Origin: Achatina immaculata
Lineage: Eukaryota > Mollusca > Gastropoda > Stylommatophora > Achatinidae
Reading direction: 5' to 3'
NCBI GenBank assembly: GCA_009760885.1
Contig: CM019693.1
Coordinates: forward strand, 1,492,300-1,556,299
DNA length: 64,000 nucleotides
Shown piece by piece: positions 43,575-53,854 of this stretch. A program made the translations under genes and the position numbers. The notes beneath the pieces are model-generated. The model made no database searches, was not told where the DNA came from, and saw nothing but the letters and a program-made list of their open reading frames with translations. The first letter of the stretch is position 1; the number at the start of each line of letters is the position of its first letter.

Positions 43575-44300
43575 GATGCACGAAAAAACAGATACCCCGT
43601 CTTCGTCGTCTAGCAAAATAGGTCTTGAAATTAACAAGGAAAAAAAAATAATGAAAGTTCCTATTAATCAAACAGGAAAAATATACATAGAAGGGACAGC
43701 TATTGAAGAAGTCGATCAATTTGCATACCTTGGCAGCTACATAGATCAGGACAGCGGCACTAGAAAGGAAGTTAGAATTGCGAAAGCAGCATTGACCTTC
43801 AAGAATCTTGAGAACATATGACACTCAAAAGTTATAAGCACAAAAACCAAGTTCAGATTCTTCAATTTAAATGTAATATTCGCCCTCATTCATGCACGCA
43901 AAAGCTGGAAAACAACAAAAGAAATAGACAAGAAATTAGACTCTTTTGAAAACAAATGCCTAAGGAAAATACTCGGCATAAAGTGAAACGAATTCAAGAA
44001 CAAGACAGAGATAAGGCAGATGAACGAACAACAACCTGTCTCATGGGTGATCAGAAAAAGGAAATGGACATATGTCGGTCACAAGATGAGAAGAAACAAT
44101 TAGAGAATCCCAAAACAAGCTATCAAGTGGAGCACAACAGACCGAGGAAAAAGAGGCAGACCGCGGGAAACTCTAAAGAGGACACTGTTAAGAGGCCAAA
44201 TCAGTAGGCATAAAATCCCTTGATGATGTTGAAAAGCTCGCCGAGGATAGAAAAACATGGCGAACTACCATGTGAGCCCTATGTGACGTTTAACGGCAAC
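43575..44300 (+). mobile_element. RT-family-B LINE, 3' fragment
   Basis: VDQFAYLGSYIDQDSGTRKE, the KRIQEQDRDKADER region in another frame, GDQKKEMDICRSQDEKKQ, and the terminal SLDDVEKLAEDRKTW before TGTGACGTTTAACGGC. Several stops (for example TGA after ENI). The GTAAGAT tail is missing. Confidence 0.9.
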
Positions 44301-44494
44301 CTCGAAATCTTTCCCGCTTGTACATTCGCTAGTTACTGTGATAATGCAGACCATTACTTGAATGAACACTTCAGCTGAAATTGAGTGTGAGAAAAATTGC
44401 ACCATTAAAAATAGCTTTCTTATGTAGTAGTTTCGCTAGCCAAACAAAAAACGGGGGTTAAAAAGGTTCATTTAGATGAGACAAAGATTTTAGA

Positions 44495-44625
44495 GACAGC
44501 TGTCTAGGACCCTCCCCTACCTCGTCGGTGATGCCCCTCAGCCTAACTAACAGGTATCACTATAGTCCCTGTTACGGTGCAGGCTGATAAAGAAGTATTG
44601 CACCATTCCTGGTTTTTAGCTACCA
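44495..44625 (+). repeat. R1 repeat, copy 10, left part
   Basis: GACCCTCCCCTACCTCGTCG, CTAACTAACAGGTATCAC, GCTGATAAAGAAGTATTGCA and TTTTTAGCT. The remainder continues at 45270 after a LINE-E insertion. Confidence 0.85.
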
Positions 44626-45269
44626 CCACCACCACCACCATCATCATCATCATGTGCCATGCCTAGGGGCGTAGACGATCCTGTCTCTCCATAGTTTGCA
44701 ATCTTTCGTGTTTTCCACCAGTTCTGTTGCCGAGCTTCTCCCACGCCATTTTGTCAAGCCATCTAAGATTTTCTCTCTTGGCCTACTTCTCCGCTTTCTG
44801 CCTTCCATTTTCCCTGTTGTCACAATATTTTCTATTCCTCCTCTGCTCATTAGGCCAATGAACCAAGACTTGTCTCCCCTGTAGTTTATTCGTTTCTTAT
44901 AGGTTTTAGGCATTCTTCATTTGTCACTTTAGCTGTCCATGGCATTTTTAACATTCTTCGTAGGAACCACACTTCAGTTGGCTCTAATGCTCTCGTTGTT
45001 GTTAGTTACCATGATTCGCTTCCATGCAGTAGTACTGGGTCGATACAGCATTTCAAGACTCTTTTTCTTGTATCCATTGACGAAGATGGGCTGCATAAAA
45101 TCTTGTGCATAACATGTTCTGAAATGCTACCTGTACCTGACCTATTCTGTTTGGTTTTTTTTTACCTCTCTGATACACCTAGTATATAACATTATCATTG
45201 TACCAAAATACATGAATCTACGCACTTGTTATAATATTATTCCTTTGATGTTACATTACATTCTGATAC
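44626..45269 (-). mobile_element. LINE family E inserted within an R1 repeat
   Basis: The minus strand encodes MDTRKRVLKCCIDPVLLHGS with ESW, then VWFLRRMLKMPWTAKVTNEE, EGRKRRSRPREKILDGL and ELVENTKDCKLWRDR. It ends in a tail of GAT and GGT triplets (44626-44655). Stops are present (for example after ESW). It is 5'-truncated and sits precisely between two halves of an R1 copy. Confidence 0.88.
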
Positions 45270-45405
45270 AGCTATCTTCAGGCCTAGAAAAAAAAAGCCG
45301 CGGCAACCCACTTCCCATCCGAAGTTGGAAGCTTGTGCTTCAACATCTTCACCACAACAGCTGCAAAGAACATTCTACTCGGAAGTTCTAGTGAGATAGA
45401 ACAAG
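45270..45405 (+). repeat. R1 repeat, copy 10, right part
   Basis: AAAAAAAGCCGCGGCAACCC, TTCCCATCCGA, CTTCAACATCTTCACC and GCTGCAAAGAACATTC, the missing 3' half of the R1 copy that begins at 44495. Confidence 0.85.
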
Positions 45406-45409
45406 TACT

Positions 45410-46565
45410 GCAATCTTAAGTCTTCGGTTTGGGCTACTTTCAATCATTTCTGTGGTATATTTTATACAGAAGGGACACCTTGCGAGACGATGTATGCAGT
45501 ACGCCATTTTGAGCAAAGAGAACGTGTTACCGTGAAGGTAATTCGTTATCAAGCTGATGTAAGGAACAAAAAAAAAAGATAGCATTGTCGTTTACACAAT
45601 CAGAGCAAGGTTGGTACGTTAATTTATCAAGGCTGAATAGGGAGCGCTTGCCCATGTTCACACAGACAAAATGTTTCAGTCTGAAATAACAAGAATGTTC
45701 TTTTCACGACGTCCCCACTTTCCGTAACAAATGACAACGACAAAGATTTCCCCAGTGGGTTGACTATCATTTAATAAATGCTTCGACAATGATAACACGA
45801 TACATTTACAGGACTTTTTAAAAAAAATAGTTACACATGAGTACAAAACCAGTACATGGTGTCTGCTGTGTCAGAAATAACAAAATAACAAAGAAATAAA
45901 CCAAGCAGGGTTCAACATTGGCACCAAAGGAACGCGTGTTTTGCTTAATTTAGGACTGGACTTATACTTCAATGCCCGAACAAATACGAATAATTAACTA
46001 ACCGTTCACAAGATTATACACCATTTTAATAGGCTCACAGACAGGTAGATGAGCAGGAGGGAAGAGCCAATAGGAAAAACAAAAAAGACCGAAAAGAAAG
46101 GGAGAAGCCAAGTAATATTTATCCTTAATGGAAAGAAAGGTGGCAGAAAATCACCAACTCACAGACCAAAAGGTGTCGAGATCTTGCAGTGGAGAGAGGG
46201 AGAGGAAAGGAAAGGAAACTACACCCTACCTGCAAAGGCCGAGGCAGTCCAGATAGGGTAATAGTTTCTCTACATGGCATGATGACCCTGGGAGGTTCTG
46301 CCTTCCTTCTTATATAAAAAAAGTTGTACCATTTTAAAGTCGTTCAGTTATAACTGGATCAGAACAAGAAAATCAATGTACTCTACTACAGGAAAATCCA
46401 GCATGCAACTATTATTGTCTAGTCTAATGCTGTACGAAAATTATACTAGCAAAACTAGAAATGGAACAATGTGTTATGACACTGAAGCTGTACTTTGCCA
46501 ATAGTGAACTTCACAAATAAGCTCTATTCAAAGTAAACTATTCTCTCGTAGCTATGGTCGGTAAT
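45410..46565. other. Unassigned AT-rich sequence
   Basis: From about 45.75 kb the sequence becomes visibly more AT-rich and poorer in RT fragments. A lysine-rich + strand frame at 46049-46261 has no recognised domain. No gene is called. Confidence 0.4.
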
Positions 46566-46569
46566 TTAA

Positions 46570-46750
46570 ATCTGGCTAGAGGCATCTCGGCCACCCAGCC
46601 GTACAAATGGGTACCTGGTTTCTTAGGGAGCTGTGGAAGGAGATGCAGCCAGGCATGATGCTGACCACATCACCCTCCAGTGATACAGCTCATGGAAAAT
46701 ATGGACAAACACTATACCCCCTAGGTGCCTTCATGGCATAATGTTTACCC
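46570..46750 (+). repeat. SINE body (R2), no tRNA head
   Basis: CCAGCCGTACAAATGGGTAC, GATGCAGCCAGGCATGATGC, TGACCACATCACCCTCC and TATACCCCCTAGGTGCCTTC. It matches the bodies at 29.5, 53.6 and 56.5 kb. Confidence 0.75.
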
Positions 46751-47204
46751 TAAATGTATCACTGAAGTATTATTTTGGATTCAGTGAATTTTATTTTAAA
46801 AATACTACTACTACTACTACTAATCCTGTTTTTACTAGTAAAAAAACAAAAACAAAAACAAAACAACAACAAAGCCATAAACAACATATAACTAACATTT
46901 CTTTCAGCTGAAAGAAGCATGAGAGAATAAAGTGATTCAGTTTTCTAACTTTTCTTTCAGTTTTTTCAATCACTCATTCAAACAATTAAGGACACGAAAT
47001 CTGCGCACAAAAATTATCACTAAAAATAAACACCCACACATAAAACACAACTGAATACTTTTGATTTTCTCATGCAACATTTTTATCACCAGAATGTAGA
47101 AAATCAGTATCTTCAAATTTTTTTTTTTTAACAAAATCAAAATCTCATTGTGTTCTGCTATATGCAGTGCATGCATATTTATGTATCTTTGCTTTTATTA
47201 ATGA

Positions 47205-47605
47205 AACAATAACCCTAGCATATAGACCCTATCTTCTAACAAGTAAATAAGTTTTACCTTACAGAATCTATCTTCTAACAATAAAACAACAGTCTTACCT
47301 TACAGAATCTATCTTCTAACAATGAAACAACAGCCTAGCTTACAGAATCTATCTTTTAACAATAAAACAGCCTACCATACAGAACCTATTTTCTAACAAC
47401 AAAACAACAGCCTAGCTTACAGAATCTACCTTCTAACAATAAAACAACAGCCTAGCTTACAGAATCTATCTTTTAACAATAAACAACAGCTTAGCTTATA
47501 GTACTTACCTTCTAACAATAAAACAATAGTTATACCTTATAAAGTCTACTTTCTAACAATAAAATAACAGTCCTAGCTTATGAAACCTACCTTCTAACAA
47601 TTTCT
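47205..47605 (+). repeat. About 40-bp minisatellite, about 10 copies
   Basis: Unit about CTTCTAACAATAAAACAACA then GCCTAGCTTACAGAATCTAC. Period 39-41 with small indels. Confidence 0.94.
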
Positions 47606-48009
47606 ATGGGAAATATTGCACTGGCTTAAAACAAACACATAGCTGTGAGCATTAAAGTCCTTTCTTTATTTATTTTCTACACTCCTTAGGACTGTAAATT
47701 TTCAGCACCAAATCCTGAATAGGTCTAATATCTCCATTCAGAACCCAGCAAACTATAGCTGCAGCAGCATGAGTATCTGTTTTGTTGGCTAAGAGTTAAA
47801 CCTGAAACCAGTTGAAGGAAGTGGAAGATACAAAAGGCACCAGTTGTGATGAAAACAAGGGTTGTAGAAGCAAATCCACGTAAAGCAGTGATTCTAGAGC
47901 AGAGTGATACCATAGGGAGTATAAAGTTCAGTGAGTTTCTGTGGCTGAGAGGTCCAGGAAGTTCAGCTTGGCCTTAGTTTTATTTGTAGGTCATTGGCCA
48001 GAAGCAAGT

Positions 48010-48390
48010 TCTGGTTATTGTGCCTAGGTTGCCAGCAGAAAGCTATGGTTACTGTACTTTGCTTTGACCTAGGTTGCCAGCAGAAAGCTATGGTTACTGT
48101 ACTTTTCTTGGACCTAGGTTGCCAGCAGAAAGCTATGGTTAATGTGGCTTGCTTGGACCTAAGTTGCCAGCAGAAAGCTATGGTTACCGTACTTTGCTTG
48201 GACCTAGGTTGCTATCTTGAAAGCTATGATTATTGAGCCTCACTTGGACATAGGTTGCCAGCAGAAAGCTATGGTTATTGTGCCTCTCTTGGACCTAGGT
48301 GGCCATCAGCAAGCTCTGAATACTGTCTCGCAAGACCTAGATTGCCGGCAGCTAGCTCTGGTTACCGTGCCTCACTTGGACCTACAGATA
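48010..48390 (+). repeat. 45-bp minisatellite, about 8 copies
   Basis: Unit AGGTTGCCAGCAGAAAGCTA then TGGTTACTGTACTTTGCTTG and GACCT. 45 bp preserves a 15-codon frame (LGCQQKAMVTVLCLD), but the frame is broken at 48236 and no flanking exon structure supports coding. Confidence 0.94.
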
Positions 48391-48394
48391 TATT

Positions 48395-49030
48395 CAGCTC
48401 TATGCGTGTGAGAAAGATGAGATAAAGGAGGTGACAGAAGCATATTCTGACCATATTTCCTGCGAATCACTGTGGTGATGTAATGTACACTTCTATAAAG
48501 TCACAAAGTTTGACGATACAACATGCCTGAAAAGATACTGAATATTATTAAAGTAGGTTCTTGATACTGTTTCACCAAAGGTTTTCTTATTACTGTATAT
48601 GGGAGGCTGACTAGAACCTACATACTGTTACAAAGGCAACTGTTGCTCATTGTGTATCTCTATTAATAAGCTCTTCAATTATCCTCTTTAAAAAAAAAAA
48701 AGGGGTTTAACAAGGGCCAGAAACATTAGATGACCATGTGACTACCCCACTGAAGAAACAGAAACACTACAGAAAGATGGGGCAACACTGGCAAAGAAAC
48801 GGAGATACTAGAAGCACTTATGGATCAACACTGGTAAATAAACAGAAATAACTTCTCTATTTTCCACAAACTGTCAAAACAACACCACAGAAGATTAACA
48901 AATACCAGGAAAACATCAGTGAATAAAAAAAAAGCATCTGAGAAACTATTGGGATAAATATGTATGGAGAAATAACTTTTGGGGTGCTGCCAATGAAAGA
49001 TTGGTTGAATAACAAAGATTTCCAGGATTT
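48395..49030. other. Unassigned AT-rich sequence
   Basis: No gene or repeat family is recognised. Confidence 0.45.
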
Positions 49031-49034
49031 ACTT

Positions 49035-49670
49035 TCAAGTATGGTGAAGCTGCTGATGTAAGTAAACCAATTTGCATACCTTGGCAGCTACATAGACCAG
49101 GATGATGATATCAAGAAGGAAGTTAGAATTCGAACTGCAAAAGCAGCATTGTACTTCAAAAATCTTGAGAACATATGGAATTCAAAAGTTATAAGCACAA
49201 AAACCAAGTTAAGATTATTCAATTCAAATGTGATATCCACTCTCATTTATGCATTCGAAAGCTGGAAATCAACTAAAGAAATAGATAAGAAATTAGACTC
49301 TTTTGAAAACAAATGCCTCAGGAAAATACTCTGTATAAAGTGGAACGAAGTTAACACAGAGATAAGACAGATGAACAAACAACAACCTGTCTCATGGGTG
49401 ATCAGAAAAAGAAGATGTACATATGTAGGCCTTGTGATGAAAAGAAATAACCAGAATCCCAAAACAAGCTATCAAGTGGAGCACAACAGGCTGAAGAAAA
49501 AGAGGTCAACCACGTGAAACTCTAAAGAGGACACTGTTAAGAGAAGCCAGTTTAGTGGGCATCACATCCCTTGCTGAAGTTGAAAGACTCACCAAGAATA
49601 GGAAAACTGACAAACAACTATGCGATCCCTATGTGACATTTAACGGCACGGGAAATGTAAGATAGTGGAG
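49035..49670 (+). mobile_element. RT-family-B LINE, 3' fragment
   Basis: FAYLGSYIDQDDDIKKEVRI, then open coding at 49149-49517 (LENIWNSKVISTKTKLRLFN, ALIYAFESWKSTKEI-like, VSWVIRKRRCTYVGLVMKRN). It ends ATGTGACATTTAACGGCACG and GTAAGATAG. The C-terminal basic block is frameshifted. Confidence 0.92.
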
Positions 49671-49694
49671 ACAAAGCCCACTGAGTGCGTAATT

Positions 49695-49945
49695 CCCACC
49701 AAGAATTATGAAAACAAAAAGTCCATCAAATAATGTGAACATAAAATCCATCAGGTCTTGTGAAGACAAAACCCACAAGTAATAATATGAGGATAAAGCC
49801 CACAAATTAAGGTGAAGACAAAGCCTCTTAAGTAATATGAGGATAAAAGCCCACCAAGGAATCTGAAGACAAAGCCTCTTAAGTAATATGAGGATAAAAG
49901 CCCACCAAGGAATCTGAAGACAAAGCCCATAAAGTAATGTCAGGG
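49695..49945 (+). repeat. Tandem repeat of about 27 bp, higher-order 52-54
   Basis: Alternating half-units GTAATATGAGGATAAAAGCC and AATCTGAAGACAAAGCC. The left part is irregular; the last two 52-bp units are almost identical. Confidence 0.9.
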
Positions 49946-49959
49946 GAAAAAAATCACAG

Positions 49960-51060
49960 AGACAGAACTGTATAGAACAAACTGGGACAACTTTTGATAA
50001 AAACTTAAGGTGCTCCATGGAAATATAACTGAAACAGTTTTTTAAAAAACTTGACCATACACCAAGCCTCACTTCTTGTCTTTAAATGGCAAATCCACCC
50101 CACAGAGAAATACTTAGTGGTGCTGAACTAAAATAAGAACTCGCACAATTCATACAAGTTTCTTATTATACTCACTAAACTGCTGCTTTAAGATCTAAAC
50201 AACATTTGGATCTTACTTACTGAACTGCTGCAGTAAGATCTAAACAACATTCAGCTCTATGTGACAGGTCTCCTTCAGTGTATGGCAGAATATATACATG
50301 TTGTAGTTTTCTCTTGTCAGGACTTTTTAATGCGTTTTTGAATGAAATATGATTTTTTTTTTTTAAAAAAACTGCACAAAATGTATCGCGTCCTGCATAG
50401 AGAAGAAGAACTTGGCTCCTTGACATGCGCATTGGCTCAAGTGTGAAGTACAGATAGACACTCCCAATGAAAAATAACATGGAGATAGAAAGAATGAAGA
50501 ACTTTTATTTTCAAAGTGAAGAACTAGGCATGCAGAGCTGTCCAAAACGAGCCTGGCAAAAGGAAAAAAAAAAGGCACAGTAGATGGAACGTGTGGCAAC
50601 ATGGGAGGTTGAAATGGGAGCCAAGCAAACATTAAGTCAAACAGAGAATTTTATCTCTGCTTGAACTCTTGGAATGACAAAAAAAAAACTGAATGAATGA
50701 ATCTCTTATATTTCTCTATTAGACTGCAATATGAGCCACTTAGATCACACAGCTACATCAAAACTGATCGGTAAACTATTAATTATTATTATTATTATTA
50801 TTTGATTAGCAACATAAGATTATAGAGCTTCTATTGCAACTGTCACAGTACTGCTGCATACTTCTCTATTTTCCACAATGCAATCCAATCTTTGAATTCT
50901 TTACTGACTACGCTGTGTGGAGCCAAGCAATTGTAATTAAACTGTTAAATCTCATTTTGATGGACAGCTGAATAAAAAAGTCTGAATAAGAGTGCAAAGA
51001 CTTGGGGCCAAGTGGTATATAATGTGTCCTGTATGTGTTAACATAACAGCACTGAGGTTA
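49960..51060. other. Unassigned AT-rich sequence
   Basis: An (ATT)n run lies at 50788-50800. No supported gene. Confidence 0.45.
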
Positions 51061-51069
51061 GCTTGGCAA

Positions 51070-51210
51070 GTTATGGAGACTGATCTGGTGCCTACTGGTG
51101 AACTACAACATGCAGCTTCTCAATAAAGGTCACCGCGTGAGGACTGATCTGGTGCCTACCTGGTGAACTACAACATGCAGCTTCTCAATAAAGGTCACTG
51201 CAGTGAGGAC
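51070..51210 (+). repeat. About 67-bp duplication
   Basis: GGACTGATCTGGTGCCTACC, GGTGAACTACAACATGCAGC and TTCTCAATAAAGGTCAC are present twice, with the start of a third unit at about 51205. Confidence 0.93.
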
Positions 51211-51214
51211 TGAT

Positions 51215-51800
51215 CTTTCACCTCAGAAGGAGCAAGCATCTCTGAAGCATGAGATTTACAAGCTGAACTACATACATTTAAAAAAAATTTTTTTTTGGGG
51301 GGGGGGGGAGGGGGGGTGTGTTACTTTTCGCCTTTTTCAATCCTAAGAATATGATAACAAGTTACCAGTTTTGTAACAGTCCAGCAGTATGAAATACACA
51401 ATATGGAAACAAACCAGCTACAGAAGAAAGCACTGTCCCATAAGAAACAGAATTCTGCAACAATAAAAAATACAACAATTAATGAAAACCTACAGGGGAA
51501 AAAAAACACGTAAAAAAAAAAAGAAAAACAAACAAATTCAGTCCATAATTATCATATAAATTTACACCTTAGATACAATACAAATCTACAACAAAACTCT
51601 TCAATAATAAATAAATATTAACACATAATTATAACACATGCACATGCTACAACAAAGTAAACTTTTATATGTGATTATAAAGAGAAGAAAACAAAATCCA
51701 ATCCACATACAACAATGAGAGAAAACATCTCCGCTCAGTCAACTCAGGCTACGGGTTCTCCATAAACCGTGCAATCAAAATCCTGCTGAAGAGCACTCTC
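51215..51800. other. Unassigned AT-rich sequence with a poly-G run
   Basis: G-rich run at 51297-51317. No gene is seen. Confidence 0.45.
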
Positions 51801-51899
51801 ACGATGTTCAGCTTCATCAATGTAACACACAATAATTAGTGTATGAGTATATAACTCTACATGGAGCCACTGTAGTAAAGCTGTGATACCAAAATGTAT

Positions 51900-53187
51900 A
51901 AACTAGGAAAAAAAGTAGGAACAGCTTTATTACTTAATGAGTACACATTTGTGACGTTTCAGAGTGAGTCTTAATCATACAAAGACATAAAGGATGAAGA
52001 AATATAGAGAGGAGACAAAATATAAATTCACATTAATGCTATGTTCAAAAATAAATAAATAAAATAAATAAATGAATTTCAAAAACAAAAAAAAAATAAA
52101 TGAATGGAGCACTTAGCTGTAACTTGTAAGAAGCTGTGGCTTATCCAACACTGTGTGTCAGAAATGCACATGGTGGAGTGCAGAGAGTATTTAAATGGAG
52201 ACCTGAGATGTGTGATAGGTGGGTTGTAACTGAGGGTGGTGGGTGGGGAAACCATGGAGGGGAGAGAAAGTGATATATTGGTAATCTAGCCAGGAGAAGG
52301 TGAAATATGTGATTATAGCTGGGGTAGAGGGGTTGTCATGTGATGCTGTGAAGAGGTTCTAAGCTAAGTGTAACAAGTGAGAAAGGAGTGGAACTTAGTG
52401 GGGAGGGATTATGATTGTGGAAGAGGAGAATGTTAGATGTAGCTGAATAATGAGTTCAAACCATGTGGTTCCAGAGTCCCATATTCCTGAATGTAGTGGT
52501 TCTCAAGTGCTAGGCGGTTTGTGTCATCTGCGTGACACTATTTGATGGCTGTTACCAGAAATTCAGATCTGCCTCTGTGGTTGGGGCTATTGAAATGATT
52601 CGGAACTGGTTTCAAAGCATGCTGGGTGATATCGTACAGATATTTTTGCATGCAGTCCCATAATCTGAGGCCAGTTTCATCAATATAAGTTATTCTGCAT
52701 CTTTTGCATACAATGACATATATCACATTGTGGGACTCGCATGTGAATCCCTCAAGGATAGTTTTGGGAAAGGTGATCATTTTCATTTCCCAGACTACCA
52801 GGCAGGTAACACAGAGAGGGCGGTTACATTTTCTAGTGCCAATATATGCAATGTTCTGCTTCAAGTGGTTATGGATAAAGACGTCCTTGAGATTTGGTTC
52901 CCGTTTGTATGCTAATAGAGGTGGATCAGAGAATATGTCGCAAGTGTTGGGGTCGAGTTGGATTAGTGGCAGATGATGATAAAGAATTTTCTTAATCATC
53001 TGACCATGTGGGTGATAAGGAAGTACTAAATTTAACTTTGTCAGATGGGGTAACAGGTTTTTTTCCCTGAATGCTTCTTTGTGGCTCACTAGTTGGATGC
53101 AGTTGAATGCTTTCCGAAGGACATTTTCTGGGTAGTGGTACTGTGTACTTGTTATGTAATAAAGCTGTTCCTACTTTTTTCCTAGTT
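51900..53187 (-). mobile_element. Penelope-like element, truncated, with inverted terminal repeats
   Basis: The arms 51900-51947 and 53142-53187 are inverted copies of about 46 bp. Both contain AGTAGGAACAGCTTTATTAC when read outward to inward on the left. Penelope-like elements are known to carry such terminal repeats in direct or inverted arrangement. The C-terminal ORF on the minus strand (53089-52538) lies between them. Most of the RT is missing, so the copy is defective. GTGACGTTTC at 51951 and the GAGTCTTAATCAT words belong to the terminal region. TTCAGCTTCATCAATG occurs at 51807 and 53193 and may be a target duplication or part of a longer terminus. Confidence 0.82.
52538..53089 (-). 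CDS. Penelope-like element C-terminal ORF with GIY-YIG endonuclease
   Basis: A 183-codon open frame carries the features that join RT to endonuclease in Penelope-like elements: FSDPPLLAYKREPNLKDVFI, the cysteine cluster CNRPLCVTC, then SHNVIYVIVCKRCRITYIDE with TGLRLWDCMQ, and FNSPNH near the end. VIYVI and ITYIDET correspond to the GIY and YIG signatures, and CKRC is the associated CxxC pair. The usual glycine of YIG is aspartate here (YID), which may matter for activity. The frame is uninterrupted, but the RT domain upstream is absent. In an intact element the protein would nick DNA and prime reverse transcription in the nucleus. Confidence 0.85.
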   Translation of the reverse strand: MSHKEAFREKNLLPHLTKLNLVLPYHPHGQMIKKILYHHLPLIQLDPNTCDIFSDPPLLAYKREPNLKDVFIHNHLKQNIAYIGTRKCNRPLCVTCLVVWEMKMITFPKTILEGFTCESHNVIYVIVCKRCRITYIDETGLRLWDCMQKYLYDITQHALKPVPNHFNSPNHRGRSEFLVTAIK

Positions 53188-53559
53188 TATATTTCAGCTT
53201 CATCAATGGATCGTTACAACAAACACTACAGAAAGTGATCCGCCCATCAAACCTGGCTGGAGCATCTGGACTCTAGAAGAAGCCATATAAGCTGTGCAAA
53301 AATCTAGAAATTTTAACTGCGGACCTCACCTTAATGGTTGAACTCCAGCTTAGTAATATTTCGATAGCTGAAGAAGATCCAGGTCAACATTGATTTTATT
53401 CAGGCCAAACATGAAATACATGAGTGGAGGCTGATATCATAAACTAAAATCTGTTTCTCTGAAGTTTACACCAGACTTTTAAAGAATTTTTTTTAAAATA
53501 CCAATAGAATTCTATGAAAATCAATTCTTTTCTAAAGAAGTGAAATTCAATTCTGTGGT

Positions 53560-53850
53560 GTTGTAGTGGTTAGTGTACTCATCTGTCCAACAGAAGGTCC
53601 CTGGTTTGATTTCACACTTGGGCAAAATTTTTTCAGACCAACCGGCACTGTAGTCAACCCAGCCTAAAAAAAATGGGTACCCGGGGTTTCCCTAGGAAAC
53701 ATAAGGCAGTAAGGACAGGTGCTGGCACTCCTACTTCAAATATTGTAGTGGCCTAGAAATGTGAAGGCACTAACAGTTCACACACCCCTATGGCATTTAA
53801 ATGCTATGGGACATATACAGAATTTCAGCAAGTCACATGCATTTTGCTAA
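53560..53850 (+). repeat. tRNA-derived SINE (R2)
   Basis: tRNA-like head: GTAGTGGTTAGTGTACTC (A-box region) and GGTTTGATTTC (B box, 53601-53611). Then the R2 body: CCAGCCTAAAAAAAATGGGT, CCCGGGGTTTCCC, GTGCTGGCACTCCTACTTC and CCTATGGCATTTAAATGC. Confidence 0.75.
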
Positions 53851-53854
53851 TAAC

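Noticed and set aside
46049..46261. Lysine-rich + strand frame
   Set aside because: Compositional; no homologous motif and no gene context.
47994..48411. Repeated GCQQKAMVTV peptide as a possible repetitive secreted protein
   Set aside because: 45-bp minisatellite; frame breaks at 48236, no signal peptide, no splice sites noted.
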